The notes beneath the pieces were generated by a model. It was not told where the DNA came from. It ran no database searches and saw nothing but the letters and a program-made list of their open reading frames with translations. From Stigonema ocellatum SAG 48.90 = DSM 106950 (GTDB lineage: Bacteria; Cyanobacteriota; Cyanobacteriia; Cyanobacteriales; Nostocaceae), in assembly GCA_016903675.1 (NCBI GenBank), contig JADQBA010000020.1:1-64000 (forward strand): a DNA stretch of 64,000 nucleotides, written 5' to 3'. The stretch's first letter is position 1, and each line of letters begins with the position of its first letter. Shown in pieces: positions 1 to 13,782 of the stretch. Made by a program: the position numbers and the translations under genes.

Positions 1-5084
<5,084 letters not shown>

Positions 5085-5825
5085 CCGAGAGGCTCTAGCA
5101 GGGACAGGGACAAAGAAGGGGACAAGAACAACACCGACAAGAAACAGAGAACGGCACCCTGACGGTGCGGGCCCGTGGCCGCCGATGGAGGGAACTCAGT
5201 CGCCTGAGCCAGGTCACCCAACCCCGTCATCCGACCCCTTGTGGGCGCCCCGTCGGTCGCGGGCGGCGGGCGGTGTTGCGCGGGTGTCGTCAGGCCGTCA
5301 GGCTGGACGCCGGGGCGGCTGCGCAAAGGATTGCGCAGAAACCCGGAAAAGGCACCCCCAAACTTCTATTGCGGGGTACAGCAACAGCGCGATGACGGTT
5401 GCAGAGGCCCCCGGTCGAAAACCCATGACGCCGCAGCCATAACTACGGCCAGAACCCTTGAAGACGACGGCGTGGAATCCATTCGGGAGCGCTCGAAAAA
5501 GCTGGCGATTCCAAGGCATCACCGTCGGCGCGCCTATGAGAGAAAACCCCGAACATGCCGCCATCGCCCCTCCCACGGGGCTTGAAGGCCGATCGAGCCG
5601 ATGATGGCAGCCTGGGGCGGAATCCCACGGATTGCACGGCCGAACTGCGATGGCATCATGCGGCTCGAGTATCGAGATATATGCCAGTTCCTCACAATTT
5701 GCCCGTCAATCAGCGTTTACGCGTAACTGAAATCAGCGTCCCAACCTTGTGTATGGGAGGGTTTTTTCGGCCGCCAAAAAACCGTCAATCCCTAACTCGA
5801 AAAGGCCCTCGCCCGGCCGTGCTTC
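5085..5825. other. Divergent intergenic region, NRPS / P450
   Basis: About 740 bases separate the divergent NRPS and P450 starts. GC content falls towards the P450. Short open frames here have no recognisable protein features and I treat them as chance. Promoters for both directions must lie here, but I see no convincing -35/-10 pair or operator. Confidence 0.6.
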
Positions 5826-7076
5826 ATGGATTTCTTTGATCTCGACGAATTCGCTGCAGGCACGCCGCACGCCGCGTTTGCGCGGCTGCGCCGCGAGCAG
5901 CCGGTATCGTGGCAATCGATGCCAGCCCCCCTGCACCACCAGGGCTTCTGGTTGGTGACGCGGCATGCCGACATCTGCGAAATTGCGCGGCAACCCAGGC
6001 TGTTCATCTCGCACGCCGGCTCGGTGCTGTCCGACGCGGTGCAGATCCCCCATCCCGCCTGGCAGATGGTGCGTGATGGCCTGTGCCATCTGGATGCCCC
6101 GCGGCACGGTGAGCTGCGCCGCCTGGCCGTGCCGCACTTCGGCCCCGAAGCGCTGGAGGGGCTAGAAGCCACCATCCGGCAACGCGCAGCACAGGCGCTG
6201 GACCACGTGCAGGCGCTGGGCCACTGCGACCTCGTCCCGGAGCTGGCGACAGCCTTCCCCGTCCGAGTCGTGTTCCAGGACCTGCTCGGTTTCGACGAGG
6301 CCGATTTGCCCATGGCGGCCTATTGGGGCGACCTCTTCAACCGGGTGCATGCGATCCCGAACGGGGATCGTGAGTTCGCGCCGATGATGCAGGCTAGCGG
6401 CATCGCCCTGGACCGGCTCTACCAGCATGGCGTCAGCGCCTACCGTGCCCGCCGGCTTGCACCGCGACAGGACCTGCTGTCCGCCCTCGCCCACCTCGAG
6501 CGGGACGGCGCGCCGATCAGCGAAGCGGAGTTCCTCAGCTACTTCTGGTCCCTGGCGATCGGCGCTTACGACACCACCGCCAGCACCATCGCCAGCGGCC
6601 TGGCGGCGCTGGCCGCGCACCCGGGCCAGCAGGAGCTGTTGCACGCCCGGCCCGAGCTGGTCGAGAGCGCCGTCGAGGAGATGCTGCGCTGGGAGACCCC
6701 GGTCATCTACTTCCGCCGCACCGCGACCCAAGGCTATGTACTCGGCGGGCAGCAGATCCGGGCCGGCGACCGGGTGGTCATGTGCTTCGCGTCGGGCAAC
6801 CGCGACGACACCGTGTTCACCGCGCCCGAGCGCTTCGACATCGAGCGCACCCCCAACCCGCACCTGGCCTTCGGATTCGGCGCGCATTTCTGCCTGGGCG
6901 CCCGGCTCGCCCGCTTGGAGTTGCGCGTGCTCTTCGAGGACATCGTGCGGCGCGGCCTGCGGTTCACACCGACGGCCACGCCGACACGGGCGCGCTCCAA
7001 TTTCATCAACCGCATCGTGCACATGCCGGCCCGCGTCGAGAGCGCCGAGGCGATGGACACGATGTCCTTCGACTGA
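5826..7076 (+). CDS. Cytochrome P450 (NRPS-cluster tailoring oxidase)
   Basis: A 416-residue soluble bacterial P450 of normal length with no membrane anchor. Visible motifs are the I-helix oxygen-activation segment AYDTTAS, the K-helix ExxR as EMLRW, and the haem loop FGFGAHFCLGARLA with the haem-ligand cysteine at residue 356. Family knowledge: such enzymes are haem monooxygenases needing external ferredoxin and reductase, and none is encoded here. It is divergent from the FAAL-NRPS and 36 bases upstream of an AspH-type hydroxylase gene, probably in one transcript. I infer oxidation of the acyl chain or of a carrier-bound amino acid. No clear Shine-Dalgarno precedes the ATG. Confidence 0.92.
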   Translation: MDFFDLDEFAAGTPHAAFARLRREQPVSWQSMPAPLHHQGFWLVTRHADICEIARQPRLFISHAGSVLSDAVQIPHPAWQMVRDGLCHLDAPRHGELRRLAVPHFGPEALEGLEATIRQRAAQALDHVQALGHCDLVPELATAFPVRVVFQDLLGFDEADLPMAAYWGDLFNRVHAIPNGDREFAPMMQASGIALDRLYQHGVSAYRARRLAPRQDLLSALAHLERDGAPISEAEFLSYFWSLAIGAYDTTASTIASGLAALAAHPGQQELLHARPELVESAVEEMLRWETPVIYFRRTATQGYVLGGQQIRAGDRVVMCFASGNRDDTVFTAPERFDIERTPNPHLAFGFGAHFCLGARLARLELRVLFEDIVRRGLRFTPTATPTRARSNFINRIVHMPARVESAEAMDTMSFD

Positions 7077-7112
7077 ACGGGGCCCCAAGCCCCGCTTCCT
7101 CCCCGCTCAAGA

Positions 7113-7853
7113 ATGATTCCCGAGATCGACGACGAGTTTGCCCGCCTCAAGGCCATCCATGGTCCCGACGCCCTGGCGCGGGTCGAGGCGATGGTGGCGG
7201 GCGAGGGTCCGGCACGCCATCCACTGCAGGCCGGCGCTAAATGGGTGCTGCCCGGACTGTCCACCACCCCATGGCTGGACCCGTATGGCTTCGAGCCGTT
7301 GGCACCCCGCGTGCGTCGCCTCGAAAGCCTCGGCCCGCAGATCCGGCAGGAGATCCACGCCACGATGGCCGAGCGCGCCGAAGTGCTGGCGCCCTACGAG
7401 CACTACCTGATGGTCAAGCCGGACTGGCGGGCGCTCTACCTGCACCGGGGCGGCCGCTACCAGGAGCAGAACCGCGACAGCTGCCCCACGGCCTGGGCCT
7501 TCATGAAAGATGACCTTGGCGACTGGCTTTGCCCACTGCTGGAGATGCACTTTTCGGTGCTGGAGCCGGGTGCGGAGATCGCGCCTCACTGCGATCTCTG
7601 GAATTTCAGCCTCAACCTGCACCTGGCCGTGGACATTCCCGAGGGCTGCGGCATCGAGGTGGCCGGCGAAACCCGTCATTGGCAGCAGGACCGCTGCCTG
7701 ATGTTCGACTACTCCTACCTGCACCGTGCCTGGAATCGCGGGCCGGGGCGCCGCATCTGCCTGCTGGTGGACCTCTGGCACCCGGGCGTCAGCGCGGCGG
7801 AGCGTCAAGCCCTCACCTTCCTGATCACGACGCTGCGCGAGCTCATGGGCTGA
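7113..7853 (+). CDS. Aspartyl/asparaginyl beta-hydroxylase-fold dioxygenase
   Basis: A 246-residue protein whose C-terminal two thirds match the AspH fold (PF05118 type), a Fe(II)/2-oxoglutarate-dependent hydroxylase. Visible signature: His159 in APHCDLWNFS, then FDYSYLHRAWN with His204, then RRICLLVDLWHP with the arginine expected to hold 2-oxoglutarate. Two histidines and no acidic third metal ligand is normal for this family. It follows the P450 by 36 bases on the same strand and ends 10 bases before the converging phosphopantetheinyl transferase. The context suggests beta-hydroxylation of an amino acid in the lipopeptide. The substrate is inference. Confidence 0.85.
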   Translation: MIPEIDDEFARLKAIHGPDALARVEAMVAGEGPARHPLQAGAKWVLPGLSTTPWLDPYGFEPLAPRVRRLESLGPQIRQEIHATMAERAEVLAPYEHYLMVKPDWRALYLHRGGRYQEQNRDSCPTAWAFMKDDLGDWLCPLLEMHFSVLEPGAEIAPHCDLWNFSLNLHLAVDIPEGCGIEVAGETRHWQQDRCLMFDYSYLHRAWNRGPGRRICLLVDLWHPGVSAAERQALTFLITTLRELMG

Positions 7854-7863
7854 CGCCCACGCC

Positions 7864-8556
7864 TCATGCGGCCGGCCACGTGATCAGCGCCAGGATCAGG
7901 CCGCCTGCCGTGGCGATGCGGCCCGGCAGCGCATGGCGGCCCTCGAAGGGCGGCAGGTCAGGGCGAAGTTCGGCCAGGAAGGACTGCTGACCTAGGTCGA
8001 GTTGCACCTGCACGTCGCCGAACTCCAGGAACTGGCCCACATGCGGGTGGTAGAGCTTGTAGAACGCCTCCTTGGCCGCGAAGACCCAGGTTGGCAGCTC
8101 ACTCGGCACGCCCGGCCCGGCGGGCAGCCCGCGCAGTTCGGCTGCGCTGCACACCAGCGCAGCGACATCGGGCGACAACGGTGCCGCGACTTCGGCGTCC
8201 AGCCCAACACCCAGGAAGGCATCGCCTCGCCCCACTGCTGCGGCGCACCACGTGTCCGTGTGCGCAACGCTGCCGACGACGCCTTCAGGCCAGGCGGGAG
8301 CGCGGCTGGGCAAGACGGGCAGCGGCTGGGGCGCGACACCGAGCGCCCACATCGCCTGGCGCGCATAGAACCGGCCCGCCGCGAACTCGCGCCGGCGCTT
8401 GTCCCGCGCGCCGGCGACGGCGGCAGCCTCGGCGGCGTAGGGCAGCGTCGCGTCCATCGGAATCACGCCGCCGGAACAAGACAAGCCCCGCGGCGCCAGC
8501 GCGCGCAAGGTCATCAACGGTTCAGCCCACGGCACAGACTGCGGGCGCCAGGTCAC
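7864..8556 (-). CDS. 4'-phosphopantetheinyl transferase, EntD/Sfp type
   Basis: This enzyme moves phosphopantetheine from CoA onto carrier-protein serines such as the one in the NRPS of this window. Visible motifs are the GR-rich segment RRREFAAGR, WPEGVVGSVAH, the magnesium-binding GLDAE, and WVFAAKEAFYK, the WxxKEAxxK signature. Length is normal (230 residues). The frame opens with GTG at 8556, overlapping the thioesterase by 35 bases. An ATG at 8514, eight bases past the thioesterase stop, is an equally plausible start, because conserved sequence begins after it. The overlap suggests co-translation with the thioesterase. Confidence 0.92.
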   Translation of the reverse strand: MTWRPQSVPWAEPLMTLRALAPRGLSCSGGVIPMDATLPYAAEAAAVAGARDKRRREFAAGRFYARQAMWALGVAPQPLPVLPSRAPAWPEGVVGSVAHTDTWCAAAVGRGDAFLGVGLDAEVAAPLSPDVAALVCSAAELRGLPAGPGVPSELPTWVFAAKEAFYKLYHPHVGQFLEFGDVQVQLDLGQQSFLAELRPDLPPFEGRHALPGRIATAGGLILALITWPAA

Positions 8557-9286
8557 GGTTGATGCGAGCCAGCACGGCCGCGCGCTCGGGTATCAGGAAG
8601 AAGTGCCCGCCGTCGAACCAGGCCACCTGGCAGTCCTGCGAACTCTCTTCGGCCCAGCCTGACACCTGCTCAGGCCGATCGATGCGGTCCTGGCGGCCGG
8701 CCAGCACCGTCAGCGGCATGGGCAGCGGTGGCGCCTCGCTGTACCGGTAGTCGTCCACCAGACCAAAATCAGCACGGATCATGGGCAGCAGCAGATCCAT
8801 CAGCTCGCGATGCGCCAGCACCTCCTGCGGCGTGCCGTCGTAGTGCCTCAGTTCGGCGATCAGCCGGTCGTCGCTCAAGCGGCTCAGACCCTCGGGCGGG
8901 CTGCGATACCGGGGCGCCTGGCAACCCGAGACGAACAACCGCACCGGCAACGGCAAGCCACGGGCCTGCAGCCGCCGGCTCACTTCAAAGGCGACCAGGG
9001 CTCCAAGGCTGTGTCCGAAGAATGCGAAGGGTTGGGAGCCGCCCTGCTGGATGGCGTCACACACTGCATTCACGAGCACCGGCAGGGAGACCATCGGCGG
9101 CTCGGCAAAGCGTGCGCCCCGGCCCGGCAACTGCACAGCATGCAGTGAGATGCCAGGATCCAACCCCGCTTGCCAATCACGGAACGTGGCTGCGCTACCA
9201 CCAGCGAACGGAAAGGCGAACACACGCAGGGCGCGCTTCGCACCGACCGGGGGCAGGAACCAAGGAATCGAAGTGTTATCTTGCAT
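8522..9286 (-). CDS. Type II thioesterase (alpha/beta hydrolase)
   Basis: A 254-residue external thioesterase of the GrsT/RifR type, which removes misloaded acyl groups from carrier proteins. The N-terminus RVFAFPFAGGSAATF is typical. The nucleophile elbow is GHSLG in FAFFGHSLGALVAFE, the acid lies in LAGRQDRI and the histidine in FDGGHFFL, so the triad is complete. It is the first gene of a two-gene minus-strand unit with the phosphopantetheinyl transferase and overlaps it. Confidence 0.92.
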   Translation of the reverse strand: MQDNTSIPWFLPPVGAKRALRVFAFPFAGGSAATFRDWQAGLDPGISLHAVQLPGRGARFAEPPMVSLPVLVNAVCDAIQQGGSQPFAFFGHSLGALVAFEVSRRLQARGLPLPVRLFVSGCQAPRYRSPPEGLSRLSDDRLIAELRHYDGTPQEVLAHRELMDLLLPMIRADFGLVDDYRYSEAPPLPMPLTVLAGRQDRIDRPEQVSGWAEESSQDCQVAWFDGGHFFLIPERAAVLARINRDLAPAVCAVG

Positions 9287-9513
9287 GGGGCGTCATGGCC
9301 GCACCACGCTCAAAAAAAGCGCGGGTTCGGGCAAGCGGTATTGTGTCGAAGTGACCCAAGCATTTGTTACTGTGACCGGGCAGGCAACATCTGGTCCGGC
9401 AGGGGAATGCACCCGCTTTGGCTGAATGCGGCGATCCTGGCTGGCACCGCATTCAGCAACTTCAAGAGCCCCGCCCACTCGGAATATGTCACTGTCGGCA
9501 TTCATGCACTGGG
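9287..9513. other. Boundary between NRPS cluster and IS region
   Basis: No gene is recognised here. The stretch links the thioesterase promoter side to the remnant and IS3 element that follow. Confidence 0.5.
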
Positions 9514-9614
9514 GAGCTAGGCCCTGGAACGAGGGTGGCATCCGCTTCTATCAACGCCTCGGCGTATCCATGAAGCTCAAGGTGATCCGCATTGAAGAAA
9601 TCGAGACAAGCTGA
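9513..9614 (+). pseudogene. Possible C-terminal remnant of a GNAT acetyltransferase
   Basis: The frame ending at 9614 reads WNEGGIRFYQRLGVSMK, which resembles the C-terminal acetyl-CoA-binding strand/helix of GNAT proteins (asn-x-x-a-x-x-fYxrlGF). No N-terminal GNAT core is seen upstream, and the frame ends exactly at the inferred left border of the IS3 element. It is either a remnant or a chance match, at low confidence. Confidence 0.3.
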
Positions 9615-9664
9615 GCGTTAGTCTTTCGGCGATTCGGCCCCGAGCTAGGGGCGCAGGAGAAGTC

Positions 9665-9943
9665 GTGAGACGGAGTCGTTTTTCGGTGGAGCAGATCGTG
9701 GCGGTGCTCAAGCAGGTTGAGCTCGGCATGGCGGTAGCGGATGCGTGCAGCAAGATGGGCATCAGCGAGCAGACCTTCTACCGCTGGAAGAAGCAGTACG
9801 GGAGCCTGGAGCCCGACCAGGCGCGCGAGCTCAAACAGCTGCAGGAAGAGAACGCGCGGCTCAAGAAGCTCGTGGCGGACCTGAGCCTGGACAAGGCGAT
9901 CCTTCAGGACATTGCCGCAAAAAAATGGTCCGGCCCGCGCTGA
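9665..9943 (+). CDS. IS3-family transposase OrfA
   Basis: A 92-residue DNA-binding subunit: an N-terminal helix-turn-helix (RRSRFSVEQIVAVLKQVE ... GISEQTFYRWKKQYG) followed by a leucine-zipper-like helix (ELKQLQEENARLKKLVADL). The start is a GTG at 9665 with AGGAG five bases upstream. At 9919-9925 a run of seven A residues sits where orfB overlaps in the -1 frame, the usual site for programmed -1 frameshifting to OrfAB in this family. Confidence 0.92.
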   Translation: MRRSRFSVEQIVAVLKQVELGMAVADACSKMGISEQTFYRWKKQYGSLEPDQARELKQLQEENARLKKLVADLSLDKAILQDIAAKKWSGPR

Positions 9944-10027
9944 GGGTGCAGGCCCTGGACTATGTCCGGGGCCACTACGGCATCAATCTGCGTCGGGCCT
10001 GCCAACTGGTTCAGGTGTCGCGAAGCA

Positions 10028-10035
10028 CGCCCTAC
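10028..10035. repeat. 8-bp target duplication of the IS66 insertion (left copy)
   Basis: CGCCCTAC at 10028-10035 is repeated exactly at 12851-12858, immediately outside the terminal inverted repeats. Eight bases is the normal IS66-family duplication length. Confidence 0.92.
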
Positions 10036-10110
10036 GTAAGCGAACGGCAATGTCATGTTGACGGTGCCCAACTCCATGCGTTCAGTGGCGCGGTGGAGCT
10101 TGCATCAGCC

Positions 10111-10374
10111 TCACCGTCTCGGCTCATCAAGTCGAGAGTCAGTCTGTCGACGCAGTCGCCGTACAACAATAGGCACGATGCCAAGAGGCACTGTGACCAG
10201 CAGAAGGGATGCAGTGAAGGCGCCCAGCGCATTGAGTGCCAATCGCCATGACTCAAGGTGACGGTACTCGCTGTCGAACCCCCAGCTGGCTATCGCAACT
10301 ATCGCCCCAAGTAGAAACCCAACGGCTAGCGGGCCTACCAAGGTCTGTTTCTCCGATGCGGTCAGCTTCTGCAT
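10111..10374 (-). CDS. Small predicted membrane protein inside the IS66 element
   Basis: An 87-residue frame starting with ATG at 10374, just downstream of tnpC. It has two hydrophobic segments, around LVGPLAVGFLLGAIVAIA and LGAFTASLLLVTVPLGIV, and a basic C-terminus VVRRLRRQ. I do not recognise the family. It is not a standard IS66 gene, so it may be a passenger. It could also be a chance frame, because GC-rich DNA favours open frames. Confidence 0.45.
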   Translation of the reverse strand: MQKLTASEKQTLVGPLAVGFLLGAIVAIASWGFDSEYRHLESWRLALNALGAFTASLLLVTVPLGIVPIVVRRLRRQTDSRLDEPRR

Positions 10375-10417
10375 TGATCTAGCCTAACTGATAGCGGTCT
10401 TGAGGCAAGGCCGCAAC

Positions 10418-12010
10418 TTAACTGGAACCCGGGCGTTCAGCACCGATCCAGCGATGCGGCAGCAGCTCGTCGATGTTCCTGGCCCACTGCGTCGGCAACC
10501 GCTGCAGGACGTCCTTTAGATAGGCATACGGGTCATGCCCGTTGAGCTTGGCTGACTGGATCAAGCTCATGATGGCTGCAGCTCGTTGCCCTGCGAGCAG
10601 GGTCCCAGCGAAGAGCCAATTCTTGCGTCCCGTGGCCCATGGCCTGATCTGCTGTTCGTCGAAATTGTTGTCGATGGGCAAGGCGGGGTCGCCGAGATAG
10701 CGTGTGAGCGCCGCCCAGCGGTGCAGGCTGTAGTCCATGGCCTTGGCGGTCGCCGAGCCATCCGGCACCTTGGGCCGGTACTCGAGCAACCACCTGTGCA
10801 GGGCCTGAGCCACCGGCGCCGCGCGCGTTCGTCGCTCTCGCAGCCGATCCTCGGCTGGCAGGTCCTTCACTTCCCGCTCGATGCCGTAGAGCTGCCCGAT
10901 GAGCTCGATGGCGGTGGCCGCCAGGGTGCTCTTGTTGGCCAGGTGCAGTTCCACGAACTTGCGGCGCGCGTGGGCCATGCAGCCCACTTCGGTGATGGCG
11001 CCGTCGAGGAACAACGCCTTGTAGCCCGAGTAGTCGTCACACACGAGGCTGCCCTTCCAGGCGCTGTCGGTGCCGTGACCGAGGAAGGTCCGTGGATGCT
11101 GGCCCGAACGGCTCTCGGTGAAGTCGTAGACCACGGCGCGCATGGTGTCGAAGGCGCCGCCGGCGTAGGCCCAGAGATAGGCGCGATGCGTCTTGCCGGT
11201 GCCGGGCGCCAGCATGGCCACCGGCGTCTCGTCGGCGTGCAGCACCGGCAGGCGCAGCAGGTCGGCCTTCATGGCGTCGACCAACGGCTGCAGGCGCACA
11301 CCGCACACACCCACCCAGGCCGCCAGCGTCGAGCGTGGGATGGCCAGGCCGGCGCGCTCGAAGATCGCTTCCTGGCGGTAGAGCGGCAGGTGGTCCGAGT
11401 GCTTGGCGACTAGCACATGGGCGAGCAGGCCGGACGTGGGCAAGCCCTTGTCGATGATCTCTGCCGGGACAGGTGCCTGGGTCAAGGTGCGGCACTTCGC
11501 GCAGGCCCACTTCCCGCGTACATGGCGCTCCACCGTGAAGCTGCCCGGCGTGTAGTCCAGCTTCTCGCTGACGTCCTCGCCGATGCGTGTCATCTGGCAA
11601 CCGCAGAGGCAGGTCGTGTCGCTGGGCTCGTGGTGCCGCTCCACACGCGGCAGATGGGCCGGCAGTGCGGCGCGCTTGGGTCGCTCGGGCGCGGGTTCGT
11701 TGTCCTTGCGCTTGGCGGCCATCAGCTCGGCCAGCTGCGCTTCCAGCGCGGCGAGGTCAGTATCGACCGCCTCGTCGAAGAGCGCCTTCTGCTCGGCGTC
11801 TAGCTGCTCGCTCTTCTTGCCGAACTTCACGCGGCGCAACTGCGCCATCTCGAAGGTGAGCTTCTCGATCTTGGCGTCGCGCCACTCGATCTCGTGACGG
11901 TCGTGCGCCTGGCGGTCCAAGAGCGCCCGCACCTTGGCGCCGATGTGTCCGAGCCCCGCGGCTTCCAGCGAGGCGATGTCTTCGGCACTGAGGGGCGCGG
12001 CGACTGCCAT
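10418..12010 (-). CDS. tnpC: IS66-family transposase TnpC
   Basis: A 530-residue DDE transposase of full length. In order: N-terminal coiled-coil region (DRHEIEWRDAKIEKLTFEMAQL), a short zinc-finger-like CLCGCQ, a second Cys pair CAKC, and the catalytic core with D in LHADETP, D in VCDDYSGYKA and the acidic residue near IDNNFDEQQIRPWATGRKNW. The C-terminal IS66 tail (GHDPYAYLKDVLQRLP) is present. No frameshift is seen, so it looks active. Confidence 0.95.
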   Translation of the reverse strand: MAVAAPLSAEDIASLEAAGLGHIGAKVRALLDRQAHDRHEIEWRDAKIEKLTFEMAQLRRVKFGKKSEQLDAEQKALFDEAVDTDLAALEAQLAELMAAKRKDNEPAPERPKRAALPAHLPRVERHHEPSDTTCLCGCQMTRIGEDVSEKLDYTPGSFTVERHVRGKWACAKCRTLTQAPVPAEIIDKGLPTSGLLAHVLVAKHSDHLPLYRQEAIFERAGLAIPRSTLAAWVGVCGVRLQPLVDAMKADLLRLPVLHADETPVAMLAPGTGKTHRAYLWAYAGGAFDTMRAVVYDFTESRSGQHPRTFLGHGTDSAWKGSLVCDDYSGYKALFLDGAITEVGCMAHARRKFVELHLANKSTLAATAIELIGQLYGIEREVKDLPAEDRLRERRTRAAPVAQALHRWLLEYRPKVPDGSATAKAMDYSLHRWAALTRYLGDPALPIDNNFDEQQIRPWATGRKNWLFAGTLLAGQRAAAIMSLIQSAKLNGHDPYAYLKDVLQRLPTQWARNIDELLPHRWIGAERPGSS

Positions 12011-12065
12011 GACGGCAGTGTGGAGCGCGAGACGGGCATGCGCATCGGCGCGAGCACCGATTGCG

Positions 12066-12401
12066 TCACAGCAACCGGATCACGCCGTCGTCTTCCACGC
12101 GCTGCCACGGCAGGCCCAGGACCAGGGCCTGCAACTGGGGCTGGGTCAGCGGCATCTGCTCCAACGTGACTTCGCGAGGCCACACAAAGCGGCCTTGGTG
12201 CAGGCGCCGCGCCGCCAGCCACACGCCGATGCCGTCATGCACGAGCACCTTCATGCGCGTGGCGCGGCGATTGGCGAACAGGTAGGCATGGTGCGGCTTG
12301 GCGCCGCCGAAGACTTGAACGACGCGAGCCAGTGCGGTCTCGGTGCCAGCGCGCATGTCCAGTGGAGCCGTCGCAAGCCAAACGGCGTCGATACGGATCA
12401 A
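12066..12401 (-). CDS. tnpB: IS66 accessory protein TnpB (Orf2)
   Basis: This is the conserved IS66 Orf2 protein: IDAVWLATAPLDMRAGTETAL, then FANRRATRMKVLVHDGIGVWLAARRLHQGRF. It is required for IS66 transposition, though its biochemical role is unclear. The usual N-terminus begins at LIRID, so I prefer the TTG at 12401, which overlaps the tnpA stop as TTGA. An in-frame upstream start at 12455 would add 18 residues lying within tnpA. Confidence 0.88.
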   Translation of the reverse strand: MIRIDAVWLATAPLDMRAGTETALARVVQVFGGAKPHHAYLFANRRATRMKVLVHDGIGVWLAARRLHQGRFVWPREVTLEQMPLTQPQLQALVLGLPWQRVEDDGVIRLL

Positions 12402-12763
12402 CGCAGCAGCTCGCGCATCCAGGCCGCGCACGCATCGGCCGCGCTTGCCGGCCACGTCACCGCGATGGTGGTCGAGCCGCGGCGGACCTCGATGCGGATC
12501 GGCTCAGCGCTCGACGCAGGCGGCGCAGACGGCGCCGGCATAGGCAGCTCGATAAAGGCAGCGGGCTTGTCGCTGACGGCCAGCGCAGCAACAGGTGGCC
12601 GGGCCTTCTCGTGGACCCAGCGCCGCAGCAGGTTGGCGTTGATGCCGTGTGCCATCGCCACAGCGGCCATCGAGACGCCCGGCTGCTGCGAGGCTTGCAC
12701 TGCCTGCGCCTTGAACTCGGCGCTGTGAAGTCGCCGCCGGCGGCCTGGCGCTGCTTGGTCCAT
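12398..12763 (-). CDS. tnpA: IS66 TnpA, helix-turn-helix protein
   Basis: A 121-residue first gene of the IS66 operon. Its N-terminal helix-turn-helix (FKAQAVQASQQPGVSMAAVA ... INANLLRRWV) resembles IS3 OrfA proteins and probably binds the element ends. A Pro/Ala-rich linker and a short C-terminal domain (IRIEVRRGSTTIAVTWP) follow. It overlaps tnpB by four bases, which implies translational coupling. Confidence 0.9.
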   Translation of the reverse strand: MDQAAPGRRRRLHSAEFKAQAVQASQQPGVSMAAVAMAHGINANLLRRWVHEKARPPVAALAVSDKPAAFIELPMPAPSAPPASSAEPIRIEVRRGSTTIAVTWPASAADACAAWMRELLR

Positions 12764-13651
12764 AGTGCGTACGTACCCATCAAGTGGCTGATGGATACGA
12801 GCATCCTAGGCACGGCTCAGCGGATCAACATGACTTGCCAAGACGCTTACCGCCCTACTACGAACGTCGCAAGGATCCGCGGCCGGAGTTGCGACGACGC
12901 ATGCGGGAGTTGGCCAACACGCGCGTGCGCTGGGGCTACCGGCGGCTGCACGTGCTGCTGCGCCGCGAGGGCTGGCAGCTCGGGCGAAGCCAGTGCTACC
13001 GCATCTACGGTGAGGAGCAACTGCAGTTGCGCTCCAAGCTACCCAAGAAGCGCAAGATGGTCGTGCAGCGCCGACAGCGCACATTGCCCACCGCGCCGGG
13101 CCAGGCCTGGTCGATGGACTTCGTGGCCGAGGAGTTCAGCCATGGCGGCAAGTTCCGCATCCTGACCGTGGTCGACGTCTTCACGCGTGAGGCGCTGGCG
13201 GTTCACGCGGGGCATCGACTCAAGGGCGAGCATGTCGTCGATGTGCTCAACCGGCTGGCCCGCCACCGCGGCGCACCGATGGCCATCTTCGTGGACAACG
13301 GCAGTGAGTTCACGGGGCGATTGATGGACATGTGGGCGTACCACCACGGCGTGCGGCTGGACTTCAGCAGGCCTGGCAAGCCCACGGACACCAGCTTCGT
13401 CGAGACCTTCAACGGCTCGCTTCGGGACGAGTGTTTGAACGTCAACTGGTTCGCCTCGCTGGCCGAGGCGCAGGGGCTCCTGGAGGCTTGGCGACGGGAC
13501 TACAACGAGAGTCGGCCTCACAGTGCTCTCAATGACCTGACGCCGGCCGAATATGCCCGTAGGATCAAGGAGATGGGGCCTGCCTAGTGGCCCCGAGACC
13601 AGCCGGGACTAGCGCTTCGGGTGGCTCGAAGAATCCAAGCGGATCACCTGG

Positions 13652-13689
13652 AGTTGGGCATCGTCAACATGATATGCCCGTCTGCTTAC
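13652..13689 (-). repeat. Solo IS66-type terminal repeat
   Basis: The complement of 13652-13689 begins GTAAGCAGACGGGCATATC and continues ATGTTGACGATGCCCAACTC. It closely matches the left end of the IS66 element at 10036 (GTAAGCGAACGGCAATGTC, then ATGTTGACGGTGCCCAACTC). No transposase of a second copy is attached, so this is a leftover end of a related element. Confidence 0.7.
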
Positions 13690-13782
13690 TTCGCATTAGC
13701 GGCCTAACCTGTGCAGGTTCTGCTGGGTCAATACATTACAGCCGTTCAAGGTGAGTTGGCCGGACGGATACAGCACGCGTTG

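Larger units (their letters stand above)
10036..12850 (-). mobile_element. Complete IS66-family element (tnpA-tnpB-tnpC plus a passenger ORF)
   Basis: The element is 2,815 bp. Left end GTAAGCGAACGG and right end CTTGCCAAGACGCTTAC form terminal inverted repeats: the outer seven bases match, and so does an inner block GTCATGTTGA. It is flanked by an exact 8-bp duplication. Genes tnpA, tnpB and tnpC are on the minus strand, all intact, and a small membrane-protein frame lies between tnpC and the left end. Confidence 0.92.
9925..13587 (+). pseudogene. IS3-family OrfB, split by IS66 insertion
   Basis: The gene lies in two pieces, 9925-10035 and 12859-13587. The first ends SRSTPY and the second resumes YERRKDPRPELRRR. 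Dropping the insert and one copy of the 8-bp duplication restores one frame of 280 codons including stop. The second piece holds the rve integrase core: SMDFVAEEF (first D), FVDNGSEFTG (second D) and the C-terminal E in FVETFNGSLRDECLN, plus HSALNDLTPAEYA. A start at 12784 inside the IS66 end could express the catalytic half alone with a foreign N-terminus. The element cannot make intact transposase. Confidence 0.9.
9614..13616 (+). mobile_element. IS3-family element, interrupted by an IS66-family element
   Basis: Imperfect inverted ends are visible: AGCGTTAGTC at 9614-9623 and the complement of GACTAGCGCT at 13607-13616, with further matching bases inward. The element carries orfA and orfB in overlapping frames. 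Removing the 2,815-bp IS66 insert and one 8-bp duplication leaves about 1.18 kb, normal for IS3 family. I find no convincing target duplication at the outer ends, so borders are approximate. Confidence 0.75.

Noticed and set aside
12784..12850. A natural N-terminus for the second half of the IS3 OrfB
   Set aside because: This start lies inside the IS66 terminal repeat; the true orfB begins at 9925 and was split by the insertion.
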